Of a stretch of 64,000 bases of DNA, positions 41,581 through 50,170 are shown piece by piece. A model generated the notes under the pieces. That model was not told the origin of the DNA. It saw only the letters and a program-made list of their open reading frames with translations, and ran no database searches. Within the stretch, counting starts at the first letter, position 1. Each line of letters opens with the position of its first letter. The stretch covers positions 3,782,001 through 3,846,000 of the forward strand of contig NZ_CP023689.1 in the NCBI RefSeq assembly GCF_008704715.1, read 5' to 3'. Origin of the DNA: Streptomyces chartreusis (GTDB taxonomy: Bacteria; Actinomycetota; Actinomycetes; Streptomycetales; Streptomycetaceae). Both the position numbers and the translations under genes were made by a program.

Positions 41581-42132
41581 GTGCAGCGTCAAGGCTCCAT
41601 CGGCGGCAGCGCCGCGATCCGCATCCGTGTGACGGGAGGCATCCTCCTGCTCGCACACCTCGCGTTCGTCGCCTGGCTCACCCTGCGCCCCCTGGACGTC
41701 CCCTGGGTCACCCCCGCCAACCTGCAACCCTTCGCAGGCATCAGAGCCGACCTCGCCCTCGGCTGGCAGGAAGCCGCCCGCCGCATCATCGAGGGCCTCG
41801 CCCTCCTCGCCCCCCTCGGCGTCCTCATCCCGACCGCACACGGCAGCCTCACCGCCTCCCCCCTCGGCTCCCTCGTCCGCACGGTGGCCGCGGGCGCCCT
41901 CATCTCCCTCGGCATAGAGCTCCTGCAAACAGGCGTCCCCGGCCAGGTCGTGGACGTCGACTCGCTGCTCCTCAACACCCTCGGCGTGGCCCTCGCCCAC
42001 GCGGCGATCGTCCCGGCGGCCCGCATCCACCTCCGCCGCAGGTCCGAGCGAGCCGACCGCCCCGCCACCCCCCAGGATGAGCCGACTCAGGGTCGTACCC
42101 CGACGATTCCCAGGGTCGGCATAGCTCCGTAG
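41581..42132 (+). CDS. VanZ-family membrane protein
   Basis: A 183-residue membrane protein with four helices (GGILLLAHLAFVAWLTL; RIIEGLALLAPLGVLIP; VRTVAAGALISLGIELLQ; DVDSLLLNTLGVALAHAAIV). The motifs FVAWLTLRPLD, NLQPFAGIR and ELLQTG-PGQVVDVDSLLLNTLG are those of VanZ-like proteins, named for low-level teicoplanin resistance, although most members have no proven role. GTG 41581 begins QRQGSIGG; ATG 41509 would add 24 low-complexity residues directly at the border of the dispersed element, so I prefer the shorter form. Confidence 0.88.
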   Translation: MQRQGSIGGSAAIRIRVTGGILLLAHLAFVAWLTLRPLDVPWVTPANLQPFAGIRADLALGWQEAARRIIEGLALLAPLGVLIPTAHGSLTASPLGSLVRTVAAGALISLGIELLQTGVPGQVVDVDSLLLNTLGVALAHAAIVPAARIHLRRRSERADRPATPQDEPTQGRTPTIPRVGIAP

Positions 42133-42240
42133 AGTGACGCTTTGCCCGGTTCGTCTGCGTAGCGTGGATGTCAGATGAGGCACCCACTCGAAGGCCCCAC
42201 AAGGAAGGCCCTCGACCGACGCTCGCGAAGGAGCCGCACC

Positions 42241-42441
42241 ATGACCGCGCTCGCCCGACCCACCAACGGCCGCATGATCGGCGGAGTGTGCGCCGCGCTG
42301 GCACGACGCTTCGGCACCTCCGCGACGACCATGCGCGTCATCTTCCTGCTCTCCTGCCTGCTCCCGGGCCCGCAGTTCCTGCTCTACATAGCGATGTGGA
42401 TCCTGCTCCCCTCGGAGAACAAGACCCGCACAGCCTGGTAA
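42241..42441 (+). CDS. PspC-domain membrane protein
   Basis: A 66-residue protein made of one PspC domain: LARPTNGRMIGGVCAALARR then RFGTSATTMRVIFLLSCLL and a second hydrophobic part FLLYIAMWILLPSE. PspC domains are associated with envelope stress in other bacteria; short stand-alone forms are common in Streptomyces with unknown role. ATG 42241 has AAGGAG 7 bases upstream. Extension to 42175 is not needed. It follows VanZ by 108 bases. Confidence 0.9.
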   Translation: MTALARPTNGRMIGGVCAALARRFGTSATTMRVIFLLSCLLPGPQFLLYIAMWILLPSENKTRTAW

Positions 42442-42508
42442 CCACCATCTCCCCCTCTCGGCCCCCCATCTCCCCCCTCTCAGCCCCCTCCGAACGCACA
42501 AAGCCGCC

Positions 42509-42540
42509 GGGGCGCACCCCATGTCCAAAGAGTGCGCCCC
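42509..42540. terminator. Possible terminator hairpin after the PspC gene
   Basis: GGGGCGCA / TGCGCCCC (42509-42516 with 42533-42540), 16-base loop, between the convergent PspC gene and the repeat-rich secreted protein. Confidence 0.55.
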
Positions 42541-42582
42541 AGCGGTGCGTTCCGACCGAGCAAGCACCCGGCCGCCCTGAAA

Positions 42583-43005
42583 TCAGCCGAGCGGAAGCCC
42601 GTTCACCGGCAGCCCCTGAGTGGGCAGCCCCTGAACCGGCAGCCCCTGCACCGGCAGCCCCTCGGCCGCGGCCCCCTGCACCGGCAGCCCGCCGAGCAGC
42701 CCGGCGACCACGCCGGTCGGCCCACCGGCGACGGCCTGCTCGGCGGCCGGCTGCGCGGCGGACAGACCGGCGGCGAGCGCCTCCTGCCCCTGAGCCAGCC
42801 CGGCACCCCCCTGAGCCAGCCCCGCACCGGCGCCGGGCGCCGACTGGGCGAGGTTCTCGGCGGGGAGCGTCCGGGTGACGTTGTCCAGCGCCGAACCGGC
42901 GGCGTCGGGCGCGACCGGCGCGGCGTTCGCGGCACCCGCGCCCGCGGCGGCGAAGGCGGCACCGAGAGCGGCGACACCGAGGGTCTTGGCAGCAGACTGC
43001 TTCAT
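42583..43005 (-). CDS. Secreted protein with C-terminal GLPVQ repeats
   Basis: A 140-residue exported protein: signal peptide MKQSAAKTLGVAALGAAFAA, cleaved near ANA-AP (residue 29). The mature part is Ala/Gly/Gln-rich, with two AGLAQG(G/Q) units in the middle, and ends in about six GLPxxG units (residues 106-140: GLPVQG, GLPVQG, GLPTQG, GLPVNG, GLPLG). This repeat resembles elastic or structural wall-surface sequences, but I know no assigned function. The ATG at 43005 has GAGGA 8 bases upstream. The repeats are encoded by about 15-18-base tandem DNA repeats (42583-42690). Confidence 0.85.
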   Translation of the reverse strand: MKQSAAKTLGVAALGAAFAAAGAGAANAAPVAPDAAGSALDNVTRTLPAENLAQSAPGAGAGLAQGGAGLAQGQEALAAGLSAAQPAAEQAVAGGPTGVVAGLLGGLPVQGAAAEGLPVQGLPVQGLPTQGLPVNGLPLG

Positions 43006-43143
43006 GAAATGAGTCCTCGAAAATTGGTTACGGGGATGTAAGCGGTCCTCGACCGTAAACACGCCCCGCACCCGGCCGCAAACATCGAAATGCGGACGGA
43101 TTGTGAATGCCGCCCGCATTACGTGTGACCGGAGGATCCCAGG

Positions 43144-44340
43144 TCAGCCCTGCTCCTCGGCAGAGTCGCTGGTAGAAGAGGTCTGCCGGAACAGCCACTC
43201 GGACTTCAGTTCGGCATATCCGGGCTTGATGACGTCATTGATCATCGCGAGCCGTTCATCGAAAGGAATGAACGATGATTTCATCGCATTGACGGAGAAC
43301 CACTGCATGTCATCGAGCGTGTAGCCGAATGCCTCGACAAGATGCTCGAATTCCCGGCTCATACTGGTGTGGGACATGAGCCGGTTGTCGGTGTTCACCG
43401 TCGCGCGGAAGTGCAGCCGGCGCAGCAGCCCGATGGGGTGCTCGGCGTACGAATCGGCGGCCCCCGTCTGGAGGTTGGAGCTCGGGCACAGCTCCAGCGG
43501 GATCCGCTTGTCGCGGACGTAGGAGGCGAGCCGGCCGAGCTTCACGGAGCCGTCGGCGTGCACCTGGATGTCGTCGATGATGCGCACCCCGTGCCCGAGC
43601 CGGTCGGCGCCGCACCACTGGAGGGCCTGCCAGATGGACGGCAGCCCGAACGCCTCGCCGGCGTGGATGGTGAAGTGGTTGTTCTCGCGCTTGAGGTACT
43701 CGAAGGCGTCGAGGTGCCGGGTCGGCGGATGCCCCGCCTCGGCGCCCGCGATGTCGAAGCCGACGACGCCCAGGTCCCGGTAGCGGTTGGCGAGTTCGGC
43801 GATCTCCAGCGCGCGGGCTGCGTGCCGCATGGCGGTGAGCAGGGCGCCCACGCGGATGCGGTGACCGTTCTCCCGCGCGATCAGCTCGCCCTCGCGGAAG
43901 CCCTCGTTGACGGCCTCGACGACCTCTTCGAGGCTTAGCCCGCCTTCGAGGTGCTGCTCGGGTGCGTAGCGCACCTCGGCGTAGACGACGCCGTCCTCGG
44001 CGAGGTCCTCGGCGCACTCGCGCGCGACCCGCACGAGGGCGTCGCGGGTCTGCATCACGCCGACGGTGTGGGAGAAGGTCTCCAGATACCGCTCCAGGGA
44101 TCCGGAGTCGGCGGCGTCCCGGAACCAGACGCCGAGTTTGTCGGGGTCGGTCTCGGGGAGGTGGGTGATGGGGGCACCTCCCGCGCCATTAAGGCTGTGG
44201 GGGACCGTGTCGCGGGCCAGCTCGACGATCGTGCCGGGGCGGAGCCCGCCGTCGAGGTGATCGTGCAGCAGAACCTTCGGCGCCCGGCGGATCTGGTCCG
44301 AGCTCGGGGTGTTCGCCTTCTGGGCAGTCTCGCTCGTCAT
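43144..44340 (-). CDS. add: Adenosine deaminase
   Basis: Converts adenosine or deoxyadenosine to the inosine forms that PNP then splits. The 398-residue TIM-barrel zinc enzyme has the metal His pair in KVLLHDHLDGGLRPGT, the catalytic Glu in FTIHAGEAFGLPS, the metal His in RLGHGVRIIDD and the Asp pair region TVNTDNRLMSHTSMSREF. ATG 44340 (MTSETAQK) is used. On the upstream side lies the 12-bp palindrome of the nucleoside regulon, 16 bases before the start, with GTTATG near the -10 position. It is monocistronic. Confidence 0.95.
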   Translation of the reverse strand: MTSETAQKANTPSSDQIRRAPKVLLHDHLDGGLRPGTIVELARDTVPHSLNGAGGAPITHLPETDPDKLGVWFRDAADSGSLERYLETFSHTVGVMQTRDALVRVARECAEDLAEDGVVYAEVRYAPEQHLEGGLSLEEVVEAVNEGFREGELIARENGHRIRVGALLTAMRHAARALEIAELANRYRDLGVVGFDIAGAEAGHPPTRHLDAFEYLKRENNHFTIHAGEAFGLPSIWQALQWCGADRLGHGVRIIDDIQVHADGSVKLGRLASYVRDKRIPLELCPSSNLQTGAADSYAEHPIGLLRRLHFRATVNTDNRLMSHTSMSREFEHLVEAFGYTLDDMQWFSVNAMKSSFIPFDERLAMINDVIKPGYAELKSEWLFRQTSSTSDSAEEQG

Positions 44341-44356
44341 TTCCGCACCATAACGC

Positions 44357-44368
44357 CTACGCGCGTAG
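44357..44368. promoter_or_regulatory. Nucleoside-regulon palindrome, adenosine deaminase promoter
   Basis: Perfect CTACGCGCGTAG, 16 bases upstream of the deaminase ATG on the minus strand. Confidence 0.8.
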
Positions 44369-44474
44369 ATCACCCGCTGAACACCCCATTTTCCCGCTTG
44401 TACGAATCCGTCGATACGTAACGGTGACCCCGAGGACGGGTGGCGTACACCCGTGCTTCTGACACTGTTCTGTC

Positions 44475-45236
44475 ATGGCACAGCAAGCGACGCCGGTGCG
44501 CAGGGTCCGGCTGGGCAAGGCGATCGGGCCGGAACCGACGGCGGTGAGCGGGGTCGTACTCCTGCTTCCCGGGGGTGACGAGACCTCACATCGCAAGCCG
44601 GCGCCGTTGTTGGCGACGAACTATGTGCGGACGCTGGGGCGCCGGCTGACACGGGCGGGGCGGGACGACGGCCTGGCCACGCATGTCGTGCGCTACCGCT
44701 ACCGCGGCTGGAACGGCAGCGCCGCGAACCTCGCGAGCGACGCGCTGTGGGCGGCCGACGAGGCCGTACGGCGCTACGGCGACGTCCCCGTGTGCCTGGT
44801 CGGGGTCGACATGGGCGCCCGGGCCGCGCTGCACGCGGGTGGCCACGAGGCCGTCAACTCGGTGCTGGCGATCGCCCCTTGGCTGCCGGAGGAGGACATG
44901 GCGGCGGCACCCGAACCGGTGAAACAGCTCGCGGGGCGGCGGGTGCTGTTCGTGCACGGCACGAACGACGAGCGGACCGACCCCGAGCTGTCGTTCCGGC
45001 TGGCGGAGCGGGCGAAGAAGGCGAACCGGGACGTGTGCCGGTTCGAAGTGCACTCCGACCGGCACGCGTTGCATCAGCACCGGGACGAAGTCCTGGCGCT
45101 GGCACAGGACTTCGTGATGGGCGTGCTGTTCGGCAGGGCGTTCTCACGGCCCGTGGCCGACGCGTTCGCGGCTCCGCCGCCGCTGGGGCTGCGGATGCCG
45201 TTGGCTTCCGGGTTCGGGAAGTCGTTGCGGCGGTAG
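44475..45236 (+). CDS. Alpha/beta-hydrolase-fold protein with Asp at the nucleophile position
   Basis: A 253-residue protein. The strand VSGVVLLLPGGDETSHRK, then VPVCLVGVDMGARAALHAGG (nucleophile elbow), VLFVHGTNDERTDPELSF (acid) and HSDRHALHQHRDE (His) follow the order of alpha/beta hydrolases. The elbow reads G-V-D-M-G, so Asp112 replaces the usual Ser. Either it is an Asp-nucleophile hydrolase, as in dehalogenases and epoxide hydrolases, or it is not hydrolytic. No signal peptide. ATG 44475 starts it. It converges on the LysR gene with a 26-base gap. Confidence 0.85.
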   Translation: MAQQATPVRRVRLGKAIGPEPTAVSGVVLLLPGGDETSHRKPAPLLATNYVRTLGRRLTRAGRDDGLATHVVRYRYRGWNGSAANLASDALWAADEAVRRYGDVPVCLVGVDMGARAALHAGGHEAVNSVLAIAPWLPEEDMAAAPEPVKQLAGRRVLFVHGTNDERTDPELSFRLAERAKKANRDVCRFEVHSDRHALHQHRDEVLALAQDFVMGVLFGRAFSRPVADAFAAPPPLGLRMPLASGFGKSLRR

Positions 45237-45262
45237 CGGCGCCGAGCCGAGGGCCGTGGACC

Positions 45263-46216
45263 TCACGTGGGCAGCAAGTTGCCCCTCCTGGACAGCAGGA
45301 ACTTCTTGAACGCCGCCACCGGCGGGGTGTCGGGCCGGTCGGCCAGCCAGGCGACGCCGATCTCGCGGGCCGCCCTCGGGGCCGTGACCGTCAGTTCCAC
45401 CACGCCGGGGCGGGGTACGGCCGGCGGGGGCAGGAGCGCGACCCCCAGGCCCGCCGCGACCAGGCCCCGCAGGGTCTCCGCCTCCTCCCCCTCGAAGGCG
45501 ATGCGCGGCTTGAAGCCCGCCTCCTGACAGAGGTCGTCGGTGATGCGGCGCATGCCGTAGCCGGGTTCCAGCGTCACGAACGTCTCGTCGGCGGCCTCCG
45601 CCAGCCGGACGCGCTTGCGCGAGGCGAGGCGGTGGTCGGCGGGCACGACGAGGCGCAGCTTCTGTTCGTCCAGGCGGCGGGCCACCAGGTCGGGGGCGTC
45701 CGGCACCGGGGACGTCAGGCACAGGTCCAGCTCGCCGGACCGCAGCCGCTCGATCATCGCCTCGCCGTAGTTCTGCACGAGGCTGAAGCGGATGCGGGGG
45801 TGGTCGGCGCGGAAGGCGTGGATCAGCCCGGGTACGGTCTCGGCGCCCATGGTGTGCAGGAACCCGAAGGCGACCTTGCCGGTGGCCGGGTCGGCGTCGG
45901 CGCGGACCTCCTCGGCGGCGCGCCCGATCTCGGCGAGGGCGCGTTCCACGGAGGCGAGGAAGGTGCGGCCGGCCGGGGTCAGCGAGACCGTGCGGCCGTG
46001 GCGGGCGAACAGGTCGACGCCCAGGTCCTGTTCGAGGCGGACCATGGCGCGCGAGAGCGTGGACTGCGGGACCCGCATCTCCTGCGCGGCGCGGGTGACG
46101 TGCTCGGTGCGGGCGACGCCGGCGAAGTGGGCCAGGCGTGGCGCCAGCAACATCGTCATGTCTTCTGTGTCACTGGATGGTGACAGGCGAGCTCGTGACC
46201 TCTGCTGATGCTCCAT
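45263..46216 (-). CDS. LysR-family transcriptional regulator
   Basis: A 317-residue regulator. The helix-turn-helix is at about residues 20-80 (LAHFAGVARTEHVTRAAQEM; VPQSTLSRAMVRLEQDLGV; SLTPAGRTFLASVERAL), followed by a substrate-binding effector domain (KVAFGFLHTMGAETVPGLI; GELDLCLTSPVPDAPDLVAR; GLVAAGLGVALLPPPA). It is divergent from the MFS transporter across 63 bases, which marks that gene as the likely target. ATG 46216 sits 7 bases after CATAAT on the minus strand and is probably leaderless; ATG 46159 would give a 298-residue form. Confidence 0.93.
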   Translation of the reverse strand: MEHQQRSRARLSPSSDTEDMTMLLAPRLAHFAGVARTEHVTRAAQEMRVPQSTLSRAMVRLEQDLGVDLFARHGRTVSLTPAGRTFLASVERALAEIGRAAEEVRADADPATGKVAFGFLHTMGAETVPGLIHAFRADHPRIRFSLVQNYGEAMIERLRSGELDLCLTSPVPDAPDLVARRLDEQKLRLVVPADHRLASRKRVRLAEAADETFVTLEPGYGMRRITDDLCQEAGFKPRIAFEGEEAETLRGLVAAGLGVALLPPPAVPRPGVVELTVTAPRAAREIGVAWLADRPDTPPVAAFKKFLLSRRGNLLPT

Positions 46217-46279
46217 GGGAACGATTATGGCGAATCCATGCATTGGACGGATGAGCGGCGCCGTACGTAACTTCGAGGC

Positions 46280-47548
46280 ATGTCTCCCGCCAGTACCGGG
46301 GCGTCCATCACCGTGGACGCCACACCCGCAGTCCCTGTCGTCGACTCCCGAATGGCCCCGGGCGGCCCCGGCTACCGCCGGATGAGCTTCGCCCTCTTCC
46401 TCGCCGGTGTCGCGACCTTCGCCCTGCTGTACTCCACCCAGGCCCTGCTCCCGCTGATCTCGGGCGAGTTCGGGGTGGCGGCGAGCGAGGCGAGCTGGAC
46501 GGTGGCGGCCGCGACCGGCGGTCTGGCGCTCTTCGTCCTTCCCATGAGCGCGCTGTCGGAGCGGTTCGGACGCCGTACGGTCATGACGGGGTCGCTGGCG
46601 GTCGCGGTGACCGTCGGGCTCGTGGTGCCCTTCGCGCCGAACCTGACGGCCCTGGTCGTGCTGCGGGCGGTCCAGGGTGCCGCGCTGGCGGGTCTGCCGG
46701 CGTCGGCGACGGCGTATCTGGCCGAGGAGGTCCGGCCGCGGGCGCTGATCACGGCGATCGGCCTGTTCGTCGCGGGCAACAGCGTCGGCGGGATGAGCGG
46801 CCGGGTGATCACGGGCTGGGTCGCCCAGGAGTGGGGCTGGCGGGTCGCCGTGGGGGTGATCGGCGTGATCGCGGTGGCCTGCGCGGTGGCGTTCCGTCTG
46901 CTGCTTCCGGCCCCGCGCCACTTCAAGGCGGGCTCGCTGCGCCCGCGCGTCCTGGCCCGCACGGTCCGCGACCACCTCGCGAACCCGCTGCTGCGGCGCC
47001 TGTACGCGATCGGCGCGCTGTTCATGACGGTGTTCGGCGGCGTGTACACGGTGATCGGCTACCGGCTGACGGAGGCGCCGTTCTCGCTGCCCCAGGGCAT
47101 CATCGGCTCGATCTTCCTGGTGTACCTGGTCGGCACGGTGTCGGCGTCGACGGCGGGCCGGCTGGTGGGCCGCCTCGGCCGCCGGGGCGCGCTGTACGCG
47201 GCCGGCGGCACCACGGCGGCGGGTCTGTTCCTCTCCCTGGCCGACTCCCTCCCCCTGGTCCTGCTCGGCCTGGTCCTGATCACCGGCGGCTTCTTCGCGG
47301 GCCACGCGGTGGCGTCCTCGGCCGTCAGCAAGACGGCCACGGCGGGCCGCGCCCAGGCCGCCGCGCTGTACCAGTCGGCCTACTACGTCGGCTCCAGCGC
47401 GGGCAGCACCATCGGCGCGATCGCCTTCCACGCGGGCGGCTGGACCGGCACGGTCGGGGTCGGCCTGCTGGCGGTGCTCGGCGTCGTGACGATCACCGTC
47501 CTCGGAACGCGTGCGGCTCGGGCCCAGCAGCGGCTCGCGACGGCCTGA
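46280..47548 (+). CDS. MFS transporter (YnfM-like)
   Basis: A 422-residue transporter with 12 predicted helices, beginning RMSFALFLAGVATFALLYST. MFS motifs are visible: LSERFGRRTVM in the first cytoplasmic loop and GRLVGRLGRRGALYAAGG in the second half. The likeness to E. coli YnfM/arabinose-type proton-driven exporters suggests drug or metabolite efflux. ATG 46280 has GAGG just upstream. It shares the divergent promoter region with the LysR regulator. Its substrate is unknown; the LysR effector would be a clue. Confidence 0.93.
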   Translation: MSPASTGASITVDATPAVPVVDSRMAPGGPGYRRMSFALFLAGVATFALLYSTQALLPLISGEFGVAASEASWTVAAATGGLALFVLPMSALSERFGRRTVMTGSLAVAVTVGLVVPFAPNLTALVVLRAVQGAALAGLPASATAYLAEEVRPRALITAIGLFVAGNSVGGMSGRVITGWVAQEWGWRVAVGVIGVIAVACAVAFRLLLPAPRHFKAGSLRPRVLARTVRDHLANPLLRRLYAIGALFMTVFGGVYTVIGYRLTEAPFSLPQGIIGSIFLVYLVGTVSASTAGRLVGRLGRRGALYAAGGTTAAGLFLSLADSLPLVLLGLVLITGGFFAGHAVASSAVSKTATAGRAQAAALYQSAYYVGSSAGSTIGAIAFHAGGWTGTVGVGLLAVLGVVTITVLGTRAARAQQRLATA

Positions 47549-47564
47549 GTCGCACGTCCTCTTT

Positions 47565-47594
47565 CCCCCCGACCGGGGTCGGCCGGTCGGGGGG
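47565..47594 (+). terminator. Terminator after the MFS gene
   Basis: Perfect 12-bp stem CCCCCCGACCGG / CCGGTCGGGGGG (47565-47576 with 47583-47594), 6-base loop, followed by AACGGCTTTTG. Confidence 0.88.
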
Positions 47595-47721
47595 AACGGC
47601 TTTTGTACGCCTCTCACCTGGGTGTTCGTCCGCTCCGGGGGCCGTTGTCAGTGGGCTGCGGTAGCTTCCAAGTACTGGGCGCAAAGGCGCGACACAGCAC
47701 GGCCACAGGGGTGGGTGGACG

Positions 47722-48741
47722 ATGAGCGACGGCACGGCGACAAAGACGACGGACCTCGATGTCAGGCTGGAGAAACACCGCGTCGAACTGACCGGGTACT
47801 GCTACCGCATGCTCGGCTCGTCCTTCGAGGCCGAGGACGCGGTGCAGGACACGATGGTCCGGGCCTGGCGGAGCTACGACAAGTTCGAGGGGCGTTCCAG
47901 TCTCCGCTCGTGGCTGTACCGCATCGCGACGAACGTCTGCCTGGACATGCTGACGGCCGGCAACAAGCGGGCCCGCCCGATGGACCTGACGGAGTCGACG
48001 CCGCTGGCCCAGGCGGCGCTCTCGCCCCGCCCCGACAACACCTGGCTGGAGCCGATGCCGGACAGCCGTGTGCTGCCGTCGACCGAGGACCCCGCGGAGG
48101 CGGCGGTCGCCAAGGAGTCGGTGCGGCTCGCCTTCATGGCCGCCCTCCAGCAGCTGCCGCCCAAGCAGCGTGCCGTGCTCATCCTGCGCGAGGTGCTGGC
48201 CTGGCGGGCCACCGAGGTCGCCGAGCTGCTCGGCACCACGGTCGCGTCGGTCAACAGCGCACTGCAGCGGGCCCGCGCGACCCTCGCCGAGCAGCAGCAG
48301 CCGGGCGCCCAGGCCACCGTCTCCGACCCGCTGGACGACGAGCAGCAAAAGCTCCTGGACCGCTATGTGGCGGCCTTCGAGGGCTATGACATGACGGCGC
48401 TGACGGCCCTGCTGCACGAGGACGCCATCATGACGATGCCGCCGTTCGACCTCTGGCTGACGGGCCACGACGACATCGCCGGCTTCATGACGACACTGGG
48501 CTCCGCCTGCGAGGGCTCACGACTGGTACCGGTCGAGGTGAACGGTCTGCCGGGCTTCGCCCAGTACAAGCCGGACCCCGAGGCGGGCGGCTACACACCG
48601 TGGGCGGTGCAGGTCCTGGAGATCTCAGACGGCCGGCTCACCGGGTTCCACTTCTTCCTCGACACCAAGCGCTGGTTCCCGCTCTTCGGTCTGCCCCTCC
48701 ACCTCGAAGCGGAGACCAACCAGGTCGAGGAGGGCGTGTAG
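47722..48741 (+). CDS. ECF sigma-70 factor with SnoaL-like C-terminal domain
   Basis: A 339-residue sigma factor of the long type (TIGR02960/SigG-like). Region 2: VELTGYCYRMLGSSFEAEDA then VQDTMVRAWRSYDKFEGRSS; region 4: LPPKQRAVLILREVLAWRAT then EVAELLGTTVASVNSALQRA. Residues about 205-335 form a SnoaL/NTF2-like fold (LDRYVAAFEGYDMTALTALL; IMTMPPFDLWLTGHDDIAGF), which in this family replaces a separate anti-sigma factor as a control domain. ATG 47722 starts it. No anti-sigma gene is adjacent. A STAS gene on the other strand overlaps its last 117 bases. Confidence 0.93.
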   Translation: MSDGTATKTTDLDVRLEKHRVELTGYCYRMLGSSFEAEDAVQDTMVRAWRSYDKFEGRSSLRSWLYRIATNVCLDMLTAGNKRARPMDLTESTPLAQAALSPRPDNTWLEPMPDSRVLPSTEDPAEAAVAKESVRLAFMAALQQLPPKQRAVLILREVLAWRATEVAELLGTTVASVNSALQRARATLAEQQQPGAQATVSDPLDDEQQKLLDRYVAAFEGYDMTALTALLHEDAIMTMPPFDLWLTGHDDIAGFMTTLGSACEGSRLVPVEVNGLPGFAQYKPDPEAGGYTPWAVQVLEISDGRLTGFHFFLDTKRWFPLFGLPLHLEAETNQVEEGV

Positions 48742-48969
48742 GGCGGGATCGGGGTCGCGCAGCCTGATCCGCCCCCCGGCCCGTCGCGCGGCGAGCTGGA
48801 GCCGCGCCAGCAGATCCACGACGCCCAGGCCCGGCGGCCCCAGCCCGCCCACGTCGCACACCACGACTCTCGCCCCGCCGGCCTCCAGCCGGGCCCGTAC
48901 GTCGTCGCACAGCCCCGCCACCTCGTCCCGGGTGACGGGGCCGGCCAGCACGAGTACCGCGGGTGTCAT
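48625..48969 (-). CDS. STAS-domain protein (anti-sigma-factor-antagonist-like)
   Basis: A 114-residue protein with VLVLAGPVTRDEVAGLCDDV, ARVVVCDVGGLGPPGLGVVD and LLARLQLAARRAGGRIRLRD, the order of a STAS domain (MlaB/SpoIIAA type). The position that would be phosphorylated (Ser in DxS motifs) reads GGLGPPGL, without a clear Ser, so it may not be a phosphoswitch. ATG 48969 or ATG 49011 starts it. The C-terminal 38 codons overlap the end of the sigma factor gene in antisense, so the two may interfere. A real gene is likely, but the 3' extent depends on the annotated stop. Confidence 0.65.
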   Translation of the reverse strand: MTPAVLVLAGPVTRDEVAGLCDDVRARLEAGGARVVVCDVGGLGPPGLGVVDLLARLQLAARRAGGRIRLRDPDPALHALLDLVGLRFEVEGQTEEREPALGVEEEVEPGEPAV

Positions 48970-49197
48970 GGCGTCCACGTGCGGTAGACCGGGCGGGAGG
49001 CGATAACTCATCGGGCCCGAGTGCCCTCGCCGCCCGCGTCCGATGCCCGCTGCCCGGGTTCCGTGCGCCCGCGGGGGTGTCCGCCGACCGAGATCACATT
49101 GACCCCGTCCCCTCCTTACCTGGAGGGTTTGCTGTATGCCCCACCTATCGTCGCGCCCCCGAATACCCTGCGGCCCGCATCGCGCCAAGGAGGTTCC

Positions 49198-50118
49198 GTG
49201 CAGGGGGTGTTGACGGGGTTCGCGGTGATCGCGGTCGTCATCGCGGTGGGCTATGCGATCGGCCGGCGCGGTTACCTCGGCGACCAGGGCCGCGACGTCC
49301 TCACCAAGCTGGCCTTCCATGTGGCGTCCCCGGCCCTGCTGTTCACGACGCTCGCGCAGACCGACCTCTCGGTGATCTTCTCCAGCCGCCTGCTGGTGAC
49401 GGCACTGAGCACGGCCGCGGCGGCCGGGGTCTTCGTCGCGGTCGGTGTCGTACGGCACTGGGGAGTGGGCCGTACGACGATCGGCGCGCTGTGCTCCAGC
49501 TACGTCAACTCCGGCAACCTCGGCATCCCGATCGCCGTGTACGTCCTCGGCGACGCCTCGCTCGTGGCGCCGGTGCTGCTGTTCCAGCTCGTCGGCGTCA
49601 CCCCCGTCGCCCTGACGATCCTGGATCTGTCCGGCAAGGGCGAGAAGGGCCCGCTGTGGCGCCGTATGCTGACGCCGCTGCGCAACCCGATCGCGGTCGG
49701 CTCACTGGCCGGCGTCGCGGTGTCGGCGACGGGGCTGCGGATCCCGGCGCCCGTCCTGGACCCCCTGACCCTGATCGGCGGCATGTCGGTCCCGGCGGTC
49801 CTGCTGGCGTTCGGCATCTCCCTGTGCGGCAGCACGATGCCCGGCCGGGGTCCCGACCGCCATCCGGTGTTCCTCTCGGTCGCCCTCAAGTCGGTCGGCC
49901 AGCCCGCGGCGGCCTGGGCACTGGCGGCAGGCGTCTTCGGCCTGCGCGGCGCACCCCTGCTGGACGTGGTGGTCACCTCGGCCCTCCCCGCGGCCCAGAA
50001 CCTCTACACCTACGCCTCCAGCTACCGCGTCGCCGAACGCCTGGCCCGCGACTCGATCCTGCTGTCGACGGTGATCTCGGTACCGGTGCTGGTGATGGTC
50101 GCAGCGATGCTCGGCTGA
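49198..50118 (+). CDS. AEC-family transporter (auxin efflux carrier type)
   Basis: A 306-residue membrane protein with about ten helices: GFAVIAVVIAVGYAIGRRGY at the start, SYVNSGNLGIPIAVYVLGD (the conserved Asn-Gly-Asn-x-Gly-x-P element), a cytoplasmic loop, then LRNPIAVGSLAGVAVSATGL, a core repeat, and TSALPAAQNLYTYASSY. The family exports or imports small carboxylates such as malate or malonate; the substrate here is not evident. GTG 49198 is preceded by AAGGAGG 4 bases away, an unusually strong ribosome site. It has its own terminator. Confidence 0.92.
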   Translation: MQGVLTGFAVIAVVIAVGYAIGRRGYLGDQGRDVLTKLAFHVASPALLFTTLAQTDLSVIFSSRLLVTALSTAAAAGVFVAVGVVRHWGVGRTTIGALCSSYVNSGNLGIPIAVYVLGDASLVAPVLLFQLVGVTPVALTILDLSGKGEKGPLWRRMLTPLRNPIAVGSLAGVAVSATGLRIPAPVLDPLTLIGGMSVPAVLLAFGISLCGSTMPGRGPDRHPVFLSVALKSVGQPAAAWALAAGVFGLRGAPLLDVVVTSALPAAQNLYTYASSYRVAERLARDSILLSTVISVPVLVMVAAMLG

Positions 50119-50124
50119 AACGAA

Positions 50125-50154
50125 ACGGGCCGGGACCCCGAGGTCCCGGCCCGT
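50125..50154. terminator. Terminator between the AEC transporter and deoA
   Basis: Perfect 13-bp stem ACGGGCCGGGACC / GGTCCCGGCCCGT (50125-50137 with 50142-50154), 4-base loop. It serves the convergent AEC gene and deoA. Confidence 0.88.
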
Positions 50155-50170
50155 CGCACGTTCAGGCGTG

